NCBI GenBank assembly: GCA_903865745.1
Contig: CAIPKV010000060.1
Coordinates: 1-64,000, forward strand
Direction of reading: 5' to 3'
DNA: 64,000 nucleotides
Source of the DNA: an uncultured Verrucomicrobia subdivision 3 bacterium
GTDB lineage: Bacteria > Verrucomicrobiota > Verrucomicrobiia > Limisphaerales > UBA11358
The position numbers were made by a program, and so were the translations under genes. Positions 55,645 through 64,000 of this stretch are shown one piece after another (within the stretch, counting starts at the first letter, position 1; every line of letters begins with the position of its first letter). The notes beneath the pieces were generated by a model. It ran no database searches and was not told where the DNA came from. It worked only from the letters and a program-made list of their open reading frames with translations.

Positions 55645-56433
55645 ATGCTGTCGGCTAAATTGTCAATGTCCAACGAACGTGTCAATGTTCTCGGTGTCGG
55701 CATCAGCGTCCTCAATCTACGCACGGCACTGGAGGCTATCGCCTCCGCTGTGCGCGAACGGCGTAAGGGCTATATATGCGTGACCGGTGTTCATGGCGTG
55801 ATGGAGGCACAGTCTGATGATGGGTTCAAAAAAATCCTCAATGGCGCATTTCTTTGCACGCCGGACGGTATGCCGATGGTTTGGGCGGGGAAAATCGCCG
55901 GCCACCGCAAAATGAGCCGGGTCTATGGACCGGATCTCATGCTTGATGTTTGCGCGTGGAGTCAGACTAACGGTGTGAAACACTTTTTTTTTGGTGGTTC
56001 GCAAGGCGTAGCTGAACTGCTGTCCCAGAAATTAAAAGGAAAATTTCCGAGGCTTAACGTAGTTGGCACCTTCACCCCCCCATTCCGTGCTCTCAATGTG
56101 GAAGAGGACAAGAAATTACGAGAGCAGATTACCACGACAAAACCAGATATTATCTGGGTCGGCCTAAGTACGCCTAAGCAGGAAAAGTTCATGAACGAAT
56201 TTTTACCGAAGCTGGACACGACCCTTATGATCGGTGTGGGGGCAGCGTTTGATTTTCATAGTGGCCGGGTAAGACAGGCACCCCACTGGATGCAGCGCAG
56301 CGGCCTAGAGTGGTTTTATCGACTATGTTGCGAGCCACGGCGGTTGGCGTGGCGATATTTCCGTAACAACCCGCTGTTCCTCTTAAAATATTTCGGACAA
56401 TTGGCCGGCCTGAGAAAATATCCGTCACCGTGA
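55645..56433 (+). CDS. WecG/TagA/CpsF family glycosyltransferase
   Basis: GT26 enzyme adding a sugar (often N-acetylmannosaminuronate or related) to a lipid-linked intermediate at the inner membrane. Motifs are VNVLGVGISVLNLRTALEAI, YICVTGVHGVMEAQSD, TPDGMPMVWAGKIAG, RVYGPDLMLDVC, KHFFFGGSQGVAELLSQKL, DIIWVGLSTPKQEKFMNEF, IGVGAAFDFHSGRVRQAP and the closing RSGLEWFYRLCCEPRRLAWRY. Full length. First gene of the exosortase/exopolysaccharide cluster. Confidence 0.93.
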   Translation: MLSAKLSMSNERVNVLGVGISVLNLRTALEAIASAVRERRKGYICVTGVHGVMEAQSDDGFKKILNGAFLCTPDGMPMVWAGKIAGHRKMSRVYGPDLMLDVCAWSQTNGVKHFFFGGSQGVAELLSQKLKGKFPRLNVVGTFTPPFRALNVEEDKKLREQITTTKPDIIWVGLSTPKQEKFMNEFLPKLDTTLMIGVGAAFDFHSGRVRQAPHWMQRSGLEWFYRLCCEPRRLAWRYFRNNPLFLLKYFGQLAGLRKYPSP

Positions 56434-56497
56434 TTTAACCGGATTTTGTTTGAGTGAATGTAGCGGATTAGCTATCTGTAGCCTGGACAGCGCAAGC

Positions 56498-57448
56498 ATG
56501 ATTGAAATCTCCAAACAAGAAGTGTCGTCCGGCTTTTGGCCGGACCTCGTGATATGCTGGCAACGCCTGCCTAATAAGTTTTTTTTCTTTAGCTTACTCT
56601 CAGTTTGGCTACTGCTATTCCAATACTTTGGCAATTCCGTTTTGGGCTATATCCACTCGCCATCGCTGTTCATATGGCTGGATAATTCCTATCATGGCGG
56701 CAGTCAAGTGTCGGATGACGGTCACGGCTATATGATTCCGTTTTTGGTTGTCGGTCTCTTTTGGTGGAAGCGGAAAGAACTGCTGGAATTGCCTTTAGTT
56801 TTATGGTCACCAGGGATTTTTTTTGTAATGGGTGGAATTTTATTACACCTTTTCGGATTCGCCGTGCAGCAGCCTCGATTTTCGGTGGTGGGTATGTTCG
56901 CTGGCATTTACGGGTTGATGGGTATGGCGTGGGGCCGTGCTTGGCTCAAAGAAACCATCTTTCCATTCTGGCTTTTTATTTTTTGTGTGCCGCTATCGGC
57001 GCTGCTGACGTCGGTAACCTTTCCGTTACGTTTGCTGGTGACGTGGCTGGTCACAATCATAGCAAACTTGTTGACGATTCATGTGGTAAGACAGGGTACA
57101 ATTTTGTTCGGGCCGGATGGTAGCTACCAATATGAGGTGGCGGCGGCGTGCAGTGGCATGCGCAGCTTGGTGGCAATTTTTCTGCTGGCGACGGTTTATG
57201 GCTTCTTAATGTTCCGCTCGCCTAGCCGGCGGCTATTACTGATGTCGCTGGCACTGCCGCTCTCGGTTCTGGGTAATCTGGCAAGGATGCTGTGTATCAT
57301 TTTCGCTGCGGAACTTGGTGGGCAGTCCACAGGTAATTATGTTCACGAAAGCAGCATCTTCAGCATGATCCCCTACATCCCAGCTATCGCGGGACTAATG
57401 CTCGTGGGCCGGTGGCTGGAGAAAAAGCCGGAGCCAGTGTCCAAATGA
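56498..57448 (+). CDS. Exosortase (EpsH/Xrt family)
   Basis: Polytopic cysteine transpeptidase-like membrane enzyme with about eight hydrophobic helices. The start is placed at the ATG giving MIEISKQEVSSGFW; the ORF opens 16 codons upstream with TTG. The catalytic triad of the family is visible as Cys in VAAACSGMRSLVAIFLLA, Arg in LGNLARMLCIIF, and His in YVHESSIFSMIPYIP. Exosortases process proteins with a PEP-CTERM type tail and couple to exopolysaccharide export. Its stop overlaps the epsI start by four bases (ATGA). Confidence 0.9.
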   Translation: MIEISKQEVSSGFWPDLVICWQRLPNKFFFFSLLSVWLLLFQYFGNSVLGYIHSPSLFIWLDNSYHGGSQVSDDGHGYMIPFLVVGLFWWKRKELLELPLVLWSPGIFFVMGGILLHLFGFAVQQPRFSVVGMFAGIYGLMGMAWGRAWLKETIFPFWLFIFCVPLSALLTSVTFPLRLLVTWLVTIIANLLTIHVVRQGTILFGPDGSYQYEVAAACSGMRSLVAIFLLATVYGFLMFRSPSRRLLLMSLALPLSVLGNLARMLCIIFAAELGGQSTGNYVHESSIFSMIPYIPAIAGLMLVGRWLEKKPEPVSK

Positions 57449-58167
57449 ATGCCAGCCGGCAGAAAGTTTTTCTGTTCGTTCTCACGTTGGCGCTGCTGGC
57501 GGGAACGGCGGGCGCGTTGACTTGGCTGAAGACCCACCAGCGGCTTGGCGCAACCGGACTTGTGGCCACCCCGATACCGAACAGTGCGATGATGCTGATT
57601 GCATTGCCGGAGCGCGTGTTGAATTTCACTTCCACAAACGTGCCCGAGTCGTCGGTCGTTTTGAATTATTTACCCAAAGATACGTCCTATGCGTCACGTC
57701 GCTACTCTGCGGCAGATGGTTCGTGGGCACAGGCTAGTGTCGTTTTGATGGGCGCAGACCGCACGAGTATCCATCGGCCAGATTACTGTCTACCTGGTCA
57801 GGGTTGGCAGATTCGCGACCAGACTGAGGTGAAACTGAACATCCTCGGCCGCCACTCCTATGAACTGCCGGTGATGAGGTGGATTGTCAGCAATACCTAT
57901 CTCGCATCTGACGGTTCCAAACAAGAAGTGAGCGGTATTTACGTTTTTTGGTTCGTCACCGAGCACCAAACCACAGATAGCTTCCCGGCGATGCTCAAAT
58001 CCATGTTGTTCCACCAGCTTACCAGTGGTGAACTGCAGCGTTGGGCCTACGTTTCTTTTTTCACTGTTTGCCGTCCCGGTGGTGAATCCGCTGCGTTTGC
58101 GGGACTGGAGCCGCTTATTGTTGCCGCCGTGCCGGAATTTCAACTGCCGCCGGCATCGGCAAAATGA
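57445..58167 (+). CDS. EpsI-type exosortase-associated protein
   Basis: The start is the ATG overlapping the exosortase stop, giving MNASRQKVFLFVLTLALLA with one membrane helix. The remaining 210 residues face the periplasm and show the EpsI pattern SVVLNYLPKDTSYASRRYSA, DRTSIHRPDYCLPGQGWQI and YVFWFVTEHQTTDSF. The cysteine in HRPDYCLPGQGW is characteristic. EpsI is found with exosortases, often fused to them; here it is separate and translationally coupled. Confidence 0.87.
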   Translation: MNASRQKVFLFVLTLALLAGTAGALTWLKTHQRLGATGLVATPIPNSAMMLIALPERVLNFTSTNVPESSVVLNYLPKDTSYASRRYSAADGSWAQASVVLMGADRTSIHRPDYCLPGQGWQIRDQTEVKLNILGRHSYELPVMRWIVSNTYLASDGSKQEVSGIYVFWFVTEHQTTDSFPAMLKSMLFHQLTSGELQRWAYVSFFTVCRPGGESAAFAGLEPLIVAAVPEFQLPPASAK

Positions 58168-58220
58168 ATTGAGTTCGCTATTTCTGAAGGCTATCTTCGA
58201 ACAACCTTGAAGAAGTTTTA

Positions 58221-59624
58221 ATGCTCCAACGCGACCGCCTCATCCGGACCCAAGTTCAGCAGTTCGCCGACGCGAGCCTGTTTGCCATGAGTTTTTGGTT
58301 GGCATATTGCCTCCGTGCTATGCCGTTTTTTTCCGAATCTCTCGGCCTCGACACCATCCAACCGGAGGCGTTCGCAGAAGTTGTATGGCTTTACTTTGCA
58401 CTGGTGCCAGCCGCACCCCTCGTGCTGGAGTCGCAGGGCTTTTACAACCGCCCAGTTATCAGCCGGCGCCCAGTAATTTTCTGGCCGCTGCTAAAATCTT
58501 GCTTCATTGTGACCATCGGGTTGGTATTGCTGGTGTTCCTATTTAAAAAATCTGAGTTCGCACCGCGCGGCGTAATGGTGCTATTTGGCATCATTAGTTT
58601 TATTTTAGTCTGGCTCAAGGAAGAAGCCGTCGCGATCGCCATGCGCAGCCGTTTGGCCAAAGCCCAGTACCACCGTCGCGTTATCCTTGCCGGAACCCCG
58701 GCAGAAACGGCGAAACTCCATCGTGAAATCAACGCCCACACCGGCGAAGGCATCGAGGTTGTAGCTGAATATAGTTTGTCGGGTGCCCCGGTACAGGAAC
58801 TTATTGATCTGCTGCACACGCATTCCGTCAGCGGTGTCTTCGTTACCGCCCGGCACGCCCAACTCGAGCGGGTTGAGGCCGTTCTCCGACTGTGCGAGGT
58901 CGAGGGCGTTGAAGCGTGGTTGGTCGCGGATTTTTTTGCGACACAAATTGCGCGCGCCAGCTTTGACGAAATGTTTGGGCATCCGCTGCTGGTATTTCGC
59001 ACCACGCCGGAAACCTCGTGGCAGGTTATCGCCAAGATGTTGCTGGATTTTTTTGGGGCACTAGCACTGGTGGTAGTTACGTCGCCGCTACTACTGGCCA
59101 CTGCCTTGCTGGTGAAGCTCACCTCCCCCGGCCCAGTATTGTTTCGCCAGCAGCGCTCCGGGGTCAACGGTGCTCCGTTTGAGATTCTCAAATTCCGCAC
59201 CATGGACACGAATGCCGAGCAGTTACAACACGAGCTGGCCGCGATGAATGAGATGTCCGGCCCTGTTTTCAAGGTTACTAACGATCCCCGCATCACCCGC
59301 TTTGGCAAGTGGCTCCGCAAATGGAGCCTGGACGAATTGCCTCAACTGTTTAATGTGCTGCGCGGAGAAATGAGCCTCGTCGGCCCGCGCCCATTACCCG
59401 TTAATGAAGTCAGACGGTTCAGCGACTTGGCGCACCGCCGCCGCTTGAGCGTCAAACCCGGCTTGACATGCCTTTGGCAGGTCAAGGGGCGTAACCAGAT
59501 TTCCGACTTCAAGGAATGGGTCCGCTTAGATCTCGAATACATAGACAACTGGTCTTTCTGGCTTGACCTGCAAATCCTACTGCTTACGCCCGCCGCCGTG
59601 ATACGGGGCACCGGAGCAAAATAA
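58221..59624 (+). CDS. Exopolysaccharide polyprenyl glycosylphosphotransferase (bacterial sugar transferase)
   Basis: Initiates exopolysaccharide repeat-unit synthesis by transferring a sugar-1-phosphate to undecaprenyl phosphate. Four N-terminal membrane helices (about 10-125) and a CoA-binding-like Rossmann domain (about 145-240: YHRRVILAGTPAETAKLHRE) precede the catalytic sugar-transferase domain (about 275-467). The catalytic domain has LTSPGPVLFRQQRSGVNG, FEILKFRTMDTNAEQ, LPQLFNVLRGEMSLVGPRPL and KPGLTCLWQVKGRN. Full-length WbaP/CpsE-like architecture. Confidence 0.93.
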   Translation: MLQRDRLIRTQVQQFADASLFAMSFWLAYCLRAMPFFSESLGLDTIQPEAFAEVVWLYFALVPAAPLVLESQGFYNRPVISRRPVIFWPLLKSCFIVTIGLVLLVFLFKKSEFAPRGVMVLFGIISFILVWLKEEAVAIAMRSRLAKAQYHRRVILAGTPAETAKLHREINAHTGEGIEVVAEYSLSGAPVQELIDLLHTHSVSGVFVTARHAQLERVEAVLRLCEVEGVEAWLVADFFATQIARASFDEMFGHPLLVFRTTPETSWQVIAKMLLDFFGALALVVVTSPLLLATALLVKLTSPGPVLFRQQRSGVNGAPFEILKFRTMDTNAEQLQHELAAMNEMSGPVFKVTNDPRITRFGKWLRKWSLDELPQLFNVLRGEMSLVGPRPLPVNEVRRFSDLAHRRRLSVKPGLTCLWQVKGRNQISDFKEWVRLDLEYIDNWSFWLDLQILLLTPAAVIRGTGAK

Positions 59625-59644
59625 TGATTAACCAATAATCCTAT

Positions 59645-60589
59645 ATGAATAAAAAACAACCTACTTCCGTCGTAACTGGCGCGGCCGGCTTTCTTGGTTC
59701 GCATCTCACTGACCTGTTGCTGTCACGGGGCCACAAAGTCATCGGCCTCGATAATTTTGTTACTGGCTCGGTGGACAACATCTCCCACCTCGGCGGCAAC
59801 AAAAACTTCAAGTTCATCCAGCAGGACGTCACGGAATTCATTTTCCTCGACTGCCCGGTGGACTATGTCTGGCATTTTGCCTCGCCGGCCAGCCCGATTG
59901 ACTACCTGAAAATTCCTATTCAAACACTGAAGGTAAGCTCGCTTGGCACACATAAGGCGCTCGGTCTGGCGAAAAACAAGGGCGCGCGCTTCCTCATCGC
60001 CTCCACTTCCGAAATTTACGGCGACCCGCTCGTCCATCCACAGACCGAGGAATACTGGGGTAACGTCAGTACCATTGGTCCGCGCGGCTGCTACGACGAG
60101 GCCAAGCGCTTCGCCGAGGCGATGACGATGGCCTATCACCGTGAGCACAAGGTGGAAACGCGTATCGTCCGGATTTTCAATACCTACGGTCCGCGCATGC
60201 GGATCAACGATGGTCGCGTCGTCCCTGCCTTTGTCAGTCAGGCCATCACCAACAAACCCATCACGATTTTCGGCCTGGGCACGCAGACCCGAAGTTTTTG
60301 TTATTATGCCGACCTGATCGAAGGCATTTATCGCCTGATGATGAGCAACTACGATTTGCCCGTGAACATTGGCAACCCGACGGAGATGACCATGCTCCAG
60401 TTCGCCGAGCAGATTATTAAGGCCACGAAATCTAAAAGCAAAATCGTCTTCCGGCCGCTGCCCCAGGACGATCCCAAGCAGCGCAAGCCGGACATCACCA
60501 AGGCCAAAAAACTTTTGAAATGGGAGCCGAAGGTGAAGCTTGCCGATGGTTTGACGGACACCATCGCGTATTTCCGCACGAAAGTCTGA
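59645..60589 (+). CDS. UDP-glucuronate decarboxylase (UDP-xylose synthase)
   Basis: Short-chain NAD-dependent epimerase/decarboxylase making UDP-xylose from UDP-glucuronate. NAD site [18 protein letters not shown], then [17 protein letters not shown] and [19 protein letters not shown] (UXS-typical). The catalytic Tyr and Lys are in [14 protein letters not shown], with substrate loop [16 protein letters not shown]. 314 residues. It lies 20 bp after the sugar transferase and would feed xylose into the exopolysaccharide. Confidence 0.92.
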   Translation: MNKKQPTSVVTGAAGFLGSHLTDLLLSRGHKVIGLDNFVTGSVDNISHLGGNKNFKFIQQDVTEFIFLDCPVDYVWHFASPASPIDYLKIPIQTLKVSSLGTHKALGLAKNKGARFLIASTSEIYGDPLVHPQTEEYWGNVSTIGPRGCYDEAKRFAEAMTMAYHREHKVETRIVRIFNTYGPRMRINDGRVVPAFVSQAITNKPITIFGLGTQTRSFCYYADLIEGIYRLMMSNYDLPVNIGNPTEMTMLQFAEQIIKATKSKSKIVFRPLPQDDPKQRKPDITKAKKLLKWEPKVKLADGLTDTIAYFRTKV

Positions 60590-60655
60590 AACGACCTCTG
60601 ATTTAAGATATACGATTTACGCGGTCTCTGATTTACGGCATCGTAAATTAGTTTG

Positions 60656-61510
60656 ATGATTTTCACCGCGCGCCAGTTTCAATTTATTTTCCCTCGGCCC
60701 GCGCTCGTTATGGGCGTGGTCAACGTGACGCCCGACTCATTTTCCGACGGTGGGAGATTTCTGGAACCGAATGCAGCGGTTGCGCACGCGCTGGCGCTGG
60801 TCTCGCAGGGTGCTGAAATCCTCGATCTGGGCGGTGAGTCCACGCGGCCCGGTGCGGCCACTGTCGGCGAGGAAGAAGAATTACGCCGCGTGATTCCGGT
60901 CATTGAAAAGCTCGCGCCGCAGGTCAAGGTTCCCATTTCAATTGATACCATGAAGCCCGCCGTGGCGCGCGCCGCGCTGGACGCCGGCGCGAGCATCGTC
61001 AATGACATCGCTGCCACCACCCGCACAGACTTTATGATGGGGCAAATTGTCGCCGAGAGCCGCGCCGGTTATATTATGATGCATACACAGGGTCTGCCGC
61101 CGACGATGCAGGCGCAGCCGACCTACCACGATGTCGTGGGCGACATCAGTGGAATATTTTCTGAGCGGCTCAATCTGCTGCTAAACGAGGCCGGCGTGCT
61201 GCTGGAACAGGTGGTGATCGACCCTGGCATTGGCTTCGGCAAGTCCCTGGAACACAATTTAACTTTGCTCGCCGGCTTAAAAACCTTTAACAAATGGCGG
61301 CGACCGCTGCTCGTTGGTGTCTCGCGCAAGTCGTTCATGGGGAAATTGCTTGGCGCGGAGGTGTTTGATCGGCTACCCGCGTCGCTCGCTTGCGCCGCGT
61401 TAGCGGTCGGAGAAGGCGTGAACATCATCCGCACACACGACGTCGCAGAAACGGTGCAGGCAGTGCGGATGGCGGAAGCAATTTATTCCCGCAGAAAAAA
61501 TGTGGACTGA
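60656..61510 (+). CDS. folP: Dihydropteroate synthase
   Basis: Folate synthesis: joins p-aminobenzoate to the pterin pyrophosphate on a TIM barrel. The start is the ATG giving MIFTARQFQFIFP; the ORF begins one codon earlier with TTG. Signatures are MGVVNVTPDSFSDGGRFL, ILDLGGESTRPGAATV, ISIDTMKPAVARAAL, IVNDIAAT, VVIDPGIGFGKSLEHNL and LVGVSRKSFMG. Its 3' end overlaps cdaA by 11 bp. Confidence 0.95.
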   Translation: MIFTARQFQFIFPRPALVMGVVNVTPDSFSDGGRFLEPNAAVAHALALVSQGAEILDLGGESTRPGAATVGEEEELRRVIPVIEKLAPQVKVPISIDTMKPAVARAALDAGASIVNDIAATTRTDFMMGQIVAESRAGYIMMHTQGLPPTMQAQPTYHDVVGDISGIFSERLNLLLNEAGVLLEQVVIDPGIGFGKSLEHNLTLLAGLKTFNKWRRPLLVGVSRKSFMGKLLGAEVFDRLPASLACAALAVGEGVNIIRTHDVAETVQAVRMAEAIYSRRKNVD

Positions 61511-62369
61511 TTTAGAATCTGGTTGGCGACCCGCCGTGGAGATTTTCATCCTCGCGGTGCTAATCTATTTCATTTTCAAGTTCGTGCGCGGCACGCGCGG
61601 CTGGCCGGTCGTCATCGGCTTCGTCGTCGTGCTGCTCGCGCTAACGGCGGTGACGACCATCCTAGATCTGAAGGTGCTGCGCTGGATTCTCGGCAGTGCC
61701 TCCGTCTTCATCGCCTTGGGCGCCATGGTAATCTTTCAGCCGGAACTCCGCCGTATCCTCGGTGAATTGGGCAATCTACCGCTCTTCGCCAGCACGAGCG
61801 AGCAGCGCGAAAGCATTGAGGTTATCATCCAGACCGTCGAGCGTCTTGCCGACGTCAAGATTGGCGCGCTCATCGCCATTGAGCAGTCCATCCAGTTGCA
61901 AGAGGCCGTCGAGTCTGGCATCAAGGTGGACTGCGACGTGACTTCCGAGATGCTCGAGACAATTTTCTTCCCGAATAATGCCGTGCATGATGGCGGCGTC
62001 ATCATCAAGGGCGACCGCATCGCCTACGCCGCTTGTATTTTTCCGCTGTCGCAACGCACCGACTTGAACAAGTCGCTCGGCACGCGGCACCGCGCGGCCA
62101 TCGGTTTGAGCGAGGAGACCGATGCCGTCATTGTGATCGTGTCTGAGGAGAACGGCATGATTTCCCACGCCTACAAAGGCCAGCTCGTGCGCGGCGTGAC
62201 GTTGGAAGAACTGCGCGCGTTCCTGGTCTCCGTCATTTTGCGGCCAGCGCGGACCAACAACATCATCAAGTGGCTGCGCGCCTACTTTAGCGAAAGCCAC
62301 AAGCCCACCGGGCCGGCGGTCATTACGCGTCACGAGCCCCGTCCGGCGTCCAAACCCACTGGCAAATGA
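61500..62369 (+). CDS. cdaA: Diadenylate cyclase CdaA
   Basis: Membrane enzyme making cyclic di-AMP from two ATP. Three N-terminal hydrophobic helices (about 15-85: [33 protein letters not shown]) precede the DAC domain. The active-site pair is [17 protein letters not shown] (DGA-type motif, here DGG) and [17 protein letters not shown] (RHR motif). The C-terminal tail is proline- and arginine-rich. It overlaps folP upstream and cdaR downstream, so it is translationally coupled to both. Confidence 0.94.
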   Translation: MWTDLESGWRPAVEIFILAVLIYFIFKFVRGTRGWPVVIGFVVVLLALTAVTTILDLKVLRWILGSASVFIALGAMVIFQPELRRILGELGNLPLFASTSEQRESIEVIIQTVERLADVKIGALIAIEQSIQLQEAVESGIKVDCDVTSEMLETIFFPNNAVHDGGVIIKGDRIAYAACIFPLSQRTDLNKSLGTRHRAAIGLSEETDAVIVIVSEENGMISHAYKGQLVRGVTLEELRAFLVSVILRPARTNNIIKWLRAYFSESHKPTGPAVITRHEPRPASKPTGK

Positions 62370-62791
62370 AATTTCTCTCCGCATTTCGTAGCTGGCTGGT
62401 CGAGGACATCGGCTGGAAAATCTTTTCGCTCCTGCTCGCCGTCGCCATCTGGCTGACCGTCCACAAAATCCTGCTCGAATCCGCCATGCCGGTTGAAAAC
62501 AGCGGCGGCAGCACGCTCACTTATGGCAATTTGCCGGTGCTCATTGTCGCGACAGCAGCGGATGTGCACCTCTACCGCGTCGTGCCGGAGAATGTCAAGG
62601 TTACCGTCACCGGTTCGCCCGAGGTCATCGCCACGCTGCAAGCCAACCAGATTCGTGCCACCGTAGATCTGACCGGCATAGACTCCGCGAAAGATTTGAA
62701 GCGCAGTGTGGACATCTCCGTGCCGGCGGGCGTAACGGTCGTGAGCGTCGAACCCGCCAAGGTCGGCATCATCGTGCCACCGTCGCCCTGA
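62366..62791 (+). CDS. cdaR: CdaR/YbbR-like domain protein
   Basis: Extracytoplasmic regulator of CdaA. An N-terminal anchor helix (about 15-38: [19 protein letters not shown]) is followed by one YbbR-type domain (about 50-141: [40 protein letters not shown]). Firmicutes CdaR usually has several YbbR repeats, so this is a short form. ATG overlaps the cdaA stop (ATGA). Confidence 0.85.
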   Translation: MKFLSAFRSWLVEDIGWKIFSLLLAVAIWLTVHKILLESAMPVENSGGSTLTYGNLPVLIVATAADVHLYRVVPENVKVTVTGSPEVIATLQANQIRATVDLTGIDSAKDLKRSVDISVPAGVTVVSVEPAKVGIIVPPSP

Positions 62792-62805
62792 TCAAAAATA
62801 ATTTC

Positions 62806-64000
62806 ATGAGCCAGCCCAAAAAAATCTTCGGTACCGACGGCGTGCGTGGCACGGCCAATGTCGAGCCCGTCACCGCCGAGACCGCCCTCAAGCTCGGACG
62901 CGCCGCCGCCCACGTCTTCAAAAACCTGGAACGCCAGTCGCGCGGGCGCGGCAAGCACAAGATCGTCATCGGCAAGGACACGCGCCTCTCCGGCTACATG
63001 CTCGAGAACGCCATCTCGTCCGGCATTCTTTCGATGGGGGTGGATGTCGTCTTCATCGGGCCCCTGCCCACGCCGGGTGTGGCCTACGTCACGCGCAGTT
63101 TGCGGGCGGACGCCGGTATCGTCATCACCGCCTCGCACAATCCTTATACCGACAACGGCATCAAATTTTTCCGCGCCGACGGCTACAAGCTCGACGACAA
63201 GATTGAAGGCGAGATTGAAAACCTCGTGTTCACCGGCGCGATTGAAACCGTCCGGCCCAGTTCCGAGCAGATCGGCCGTGCCGTCCGCGTGGACGATGCG
63301 CTCGGCCGCTACATCGAGTTCGCCAAATCCAGTTTTCCCAAAGGTCTGACGCTCGAAGGCATGAAGATCGTCTTGGATTGCGGCCACGGCGCGGCCTACA
63401 AATCCACCCCCTGCGTCCTGCGCGAGCTGGGCGCGGAAGTCATCGTCTATGGCAGCGCGCCCGACGGCAAAAACATCAATGAGAACTGCGGCTCCATGCA
63501 CCCGGAACTCATGTGCCAGAAAGTCGTCGAGCACCGCGCGCACCTCGGCATCGCGCACGATGGCGACGCCGACCGCGTCCTGCTCTGCGACGAAACCGGC
63601 GCGCTGATTGATGGCGACGACATCATGGCCATCGCCGCACTGGAGATGCTCGCGGAAAAAACTTTGGCGAACAATACCCTCGTCGCGACCGTCATGAGCA
63701 ATGCCGGGCTCGAAGCCGCCATCACCAACGCGGGTGGCAAGATGCTGCGCACTGCCGTGGGCGACAAGAACGTGATTGATGAAATGCTGCGCGGCGGCTT
63801 CAACTTCGGCGGCGAGCAGAGCGGGCATTTGATCTTCCGCGATTACGGCACGACCGGCGACGGTTTGGTGGCCGCGCTGCAAATTCTCCGCATCCTCAAG
63901 GCCAAAAATCAGTTCCTCTCCCAACTGGCAAAATGTTGGACGCGCTTCCCACAATTGGTGACCAATGTGAAGGTGCGCGAGAAAAAGCCGTTTGCACAGC
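62806..64000 (+). CDS. glmM: Phosphoglucosamine mutase, 3' end beyond window
   Basis: Converts glucosamine-6-phosphate to glucosamine-1-phosphate for peptidoglycan and LPS precursors. This frame is missing from the ORF track because it has no stop before the window ends. It begins [18 protein letters not shown], with the phosphoserine loop [19 protein letters not shown] at about 110 (catalytic Ser in TASHNP). The metal-binding loop is [16 protein letters not shown], the sugar-binding loop is [11 protein letters not shown], and the run ends within the C-terminal domain. About 398 codons of a typical 445-460 are present. Fourth gene of the folP-cdaA-cdaR-glmM run. Confidence 0.95.
   Translation, partial: MSQPKKIFGTDGVRGTANVEPVTAETALKLGRAAAHVFKNLERQSRGRGKHKIVIGKDTRLSGYMLENAISSGILSMGVDVVFIGPLPTPGVAYVTRSLRADAGIVITASHNPYTDNGIKFFRADGYKLDDKIEGEIENLVFTGAIETVRPSSEQIGRAVRVDDALGRYIEFAKSSFPKGLTLEGMKIVLDCGHGAAYKSTPCVLRELGAEVIVYGSAPDGKNINENCGSMHPELMCQKVVEHRAHLGIAHDGDADRVLLCDETGALIDGDDIMAIAALEMLAEKTLANNTLVATVMSNAGLEAAITNAGGKMLRTAVGDKNVIDEMLRGGFNFGGEQSGHLIFRDYGTTGDGLVAALQILRILKAKNQFLSQLAKCWTRFPQLVTNVKVREKKPFAQ

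Noticed and set aside
62572-63954. 460-aa minus-strand ORF at the right edge
   Set aside because: It is the shadow of glmM and cdaR, whose plus-strand frames carry clear family motifs.

Overview
The window looks like chromosomal DNA of a Verrucomicrobiota bacterium, probably of the Pedosphaera/Limisphaerales type. This is inferred from the gene mix, not from a marker-gene comparison. The clues are exported Gfo/Idh/MocA oxidoreductases and sugar isomerases, Ig-like/LamG secreted proteins, paired DUF4337 proteins, an exosortase/EpsI pair, a PUR-type DUF3276 protein, LpxD (so a Gram-negative envelope), and REP-like intergenic hairpins. No rRNA or CRISPR array is visible. There is no complete mobile element, though a possible insertion-sequence end sits at the left edge.

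Layout. 0-5 kb: a TonB-dependent receptor cut short at the window edge, a long AT-richer spacer, and two exported proteins (Ig/LamG-like and helical-repeat). 4.8-7.3 kb: a divergent pair of exported sugar-metabolism proteins. 7.4-14.3 kb: a very large unrecognised protein, divergent from a MASE1-PAS hybrid histidine kinase. 14.7-18.9 kb: hypA-hypB and a GH63-like glucosidase. 19-24.7 kb: comM-type ATPase, glycosyltransferase, flippase, M20 peptidase, TauE/SafE transporter. 24.8-34.2 kb: tRNA-Tyr, ffh, hsp20, DUF4337, MEKHLA, lysS, ABC-F ATPase, a YHS-like protein and pilT. 34.6-41.4 kb: AEC transporter, AraC regulator, lpxD, oxidoreductase, membrane protein, speA. 41.6-46.7 kb: tRNA-Leu, radC with a membrane-anchored GrpE-like protein, lipid kinase, Mn-dependent pyrophosphatase, second DUF4337. 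46.8-54.2 kb: GH43-like exported protein, ubiD, hotdog thioesterase, mdh, rsfS, PUR protein, phoH. 54.5-60.6 kb: hisC and an exopolysaccharide/exosortase cluster (wecG-like, exosortase, epsI, sugar transferase, UDP-glucuronate decarboxylase). 60.7-64 kb: folP-cdaA-cdaR-glmM, the last gene running off the end.

The most unusual structure is not a gene. Four intergenic spacers (14.3, 30.3, 34.2 and 47.3 kb) each hold 11-14 head-to-tail degenerate units of 21 bp, and a fifth spacer (2.3 kb) holds two such units. The unit length is shared but the sequence is not: each locus has its own motif. Several motifs are palindromic (for example TTCCG-n-CGGAA, ACCCAA-n-TTGGGT, TGCAAAA-n-TTTTGCA). Twenty-one bp is two turns of B-DNA and also seven codons, so some arrays read as open heptapeptide repeats on one or both strands. 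This family of same-length, different-sequence arrays is the best candidate here for something undescribed.

Other points worth a look: the 1139-residue unknown protein, the GrpE-like domain tethered to the membrane beside radC, hypAB without a hydrogenase in view, and an exosortase locus without a visible PEP-CTERM substrate.
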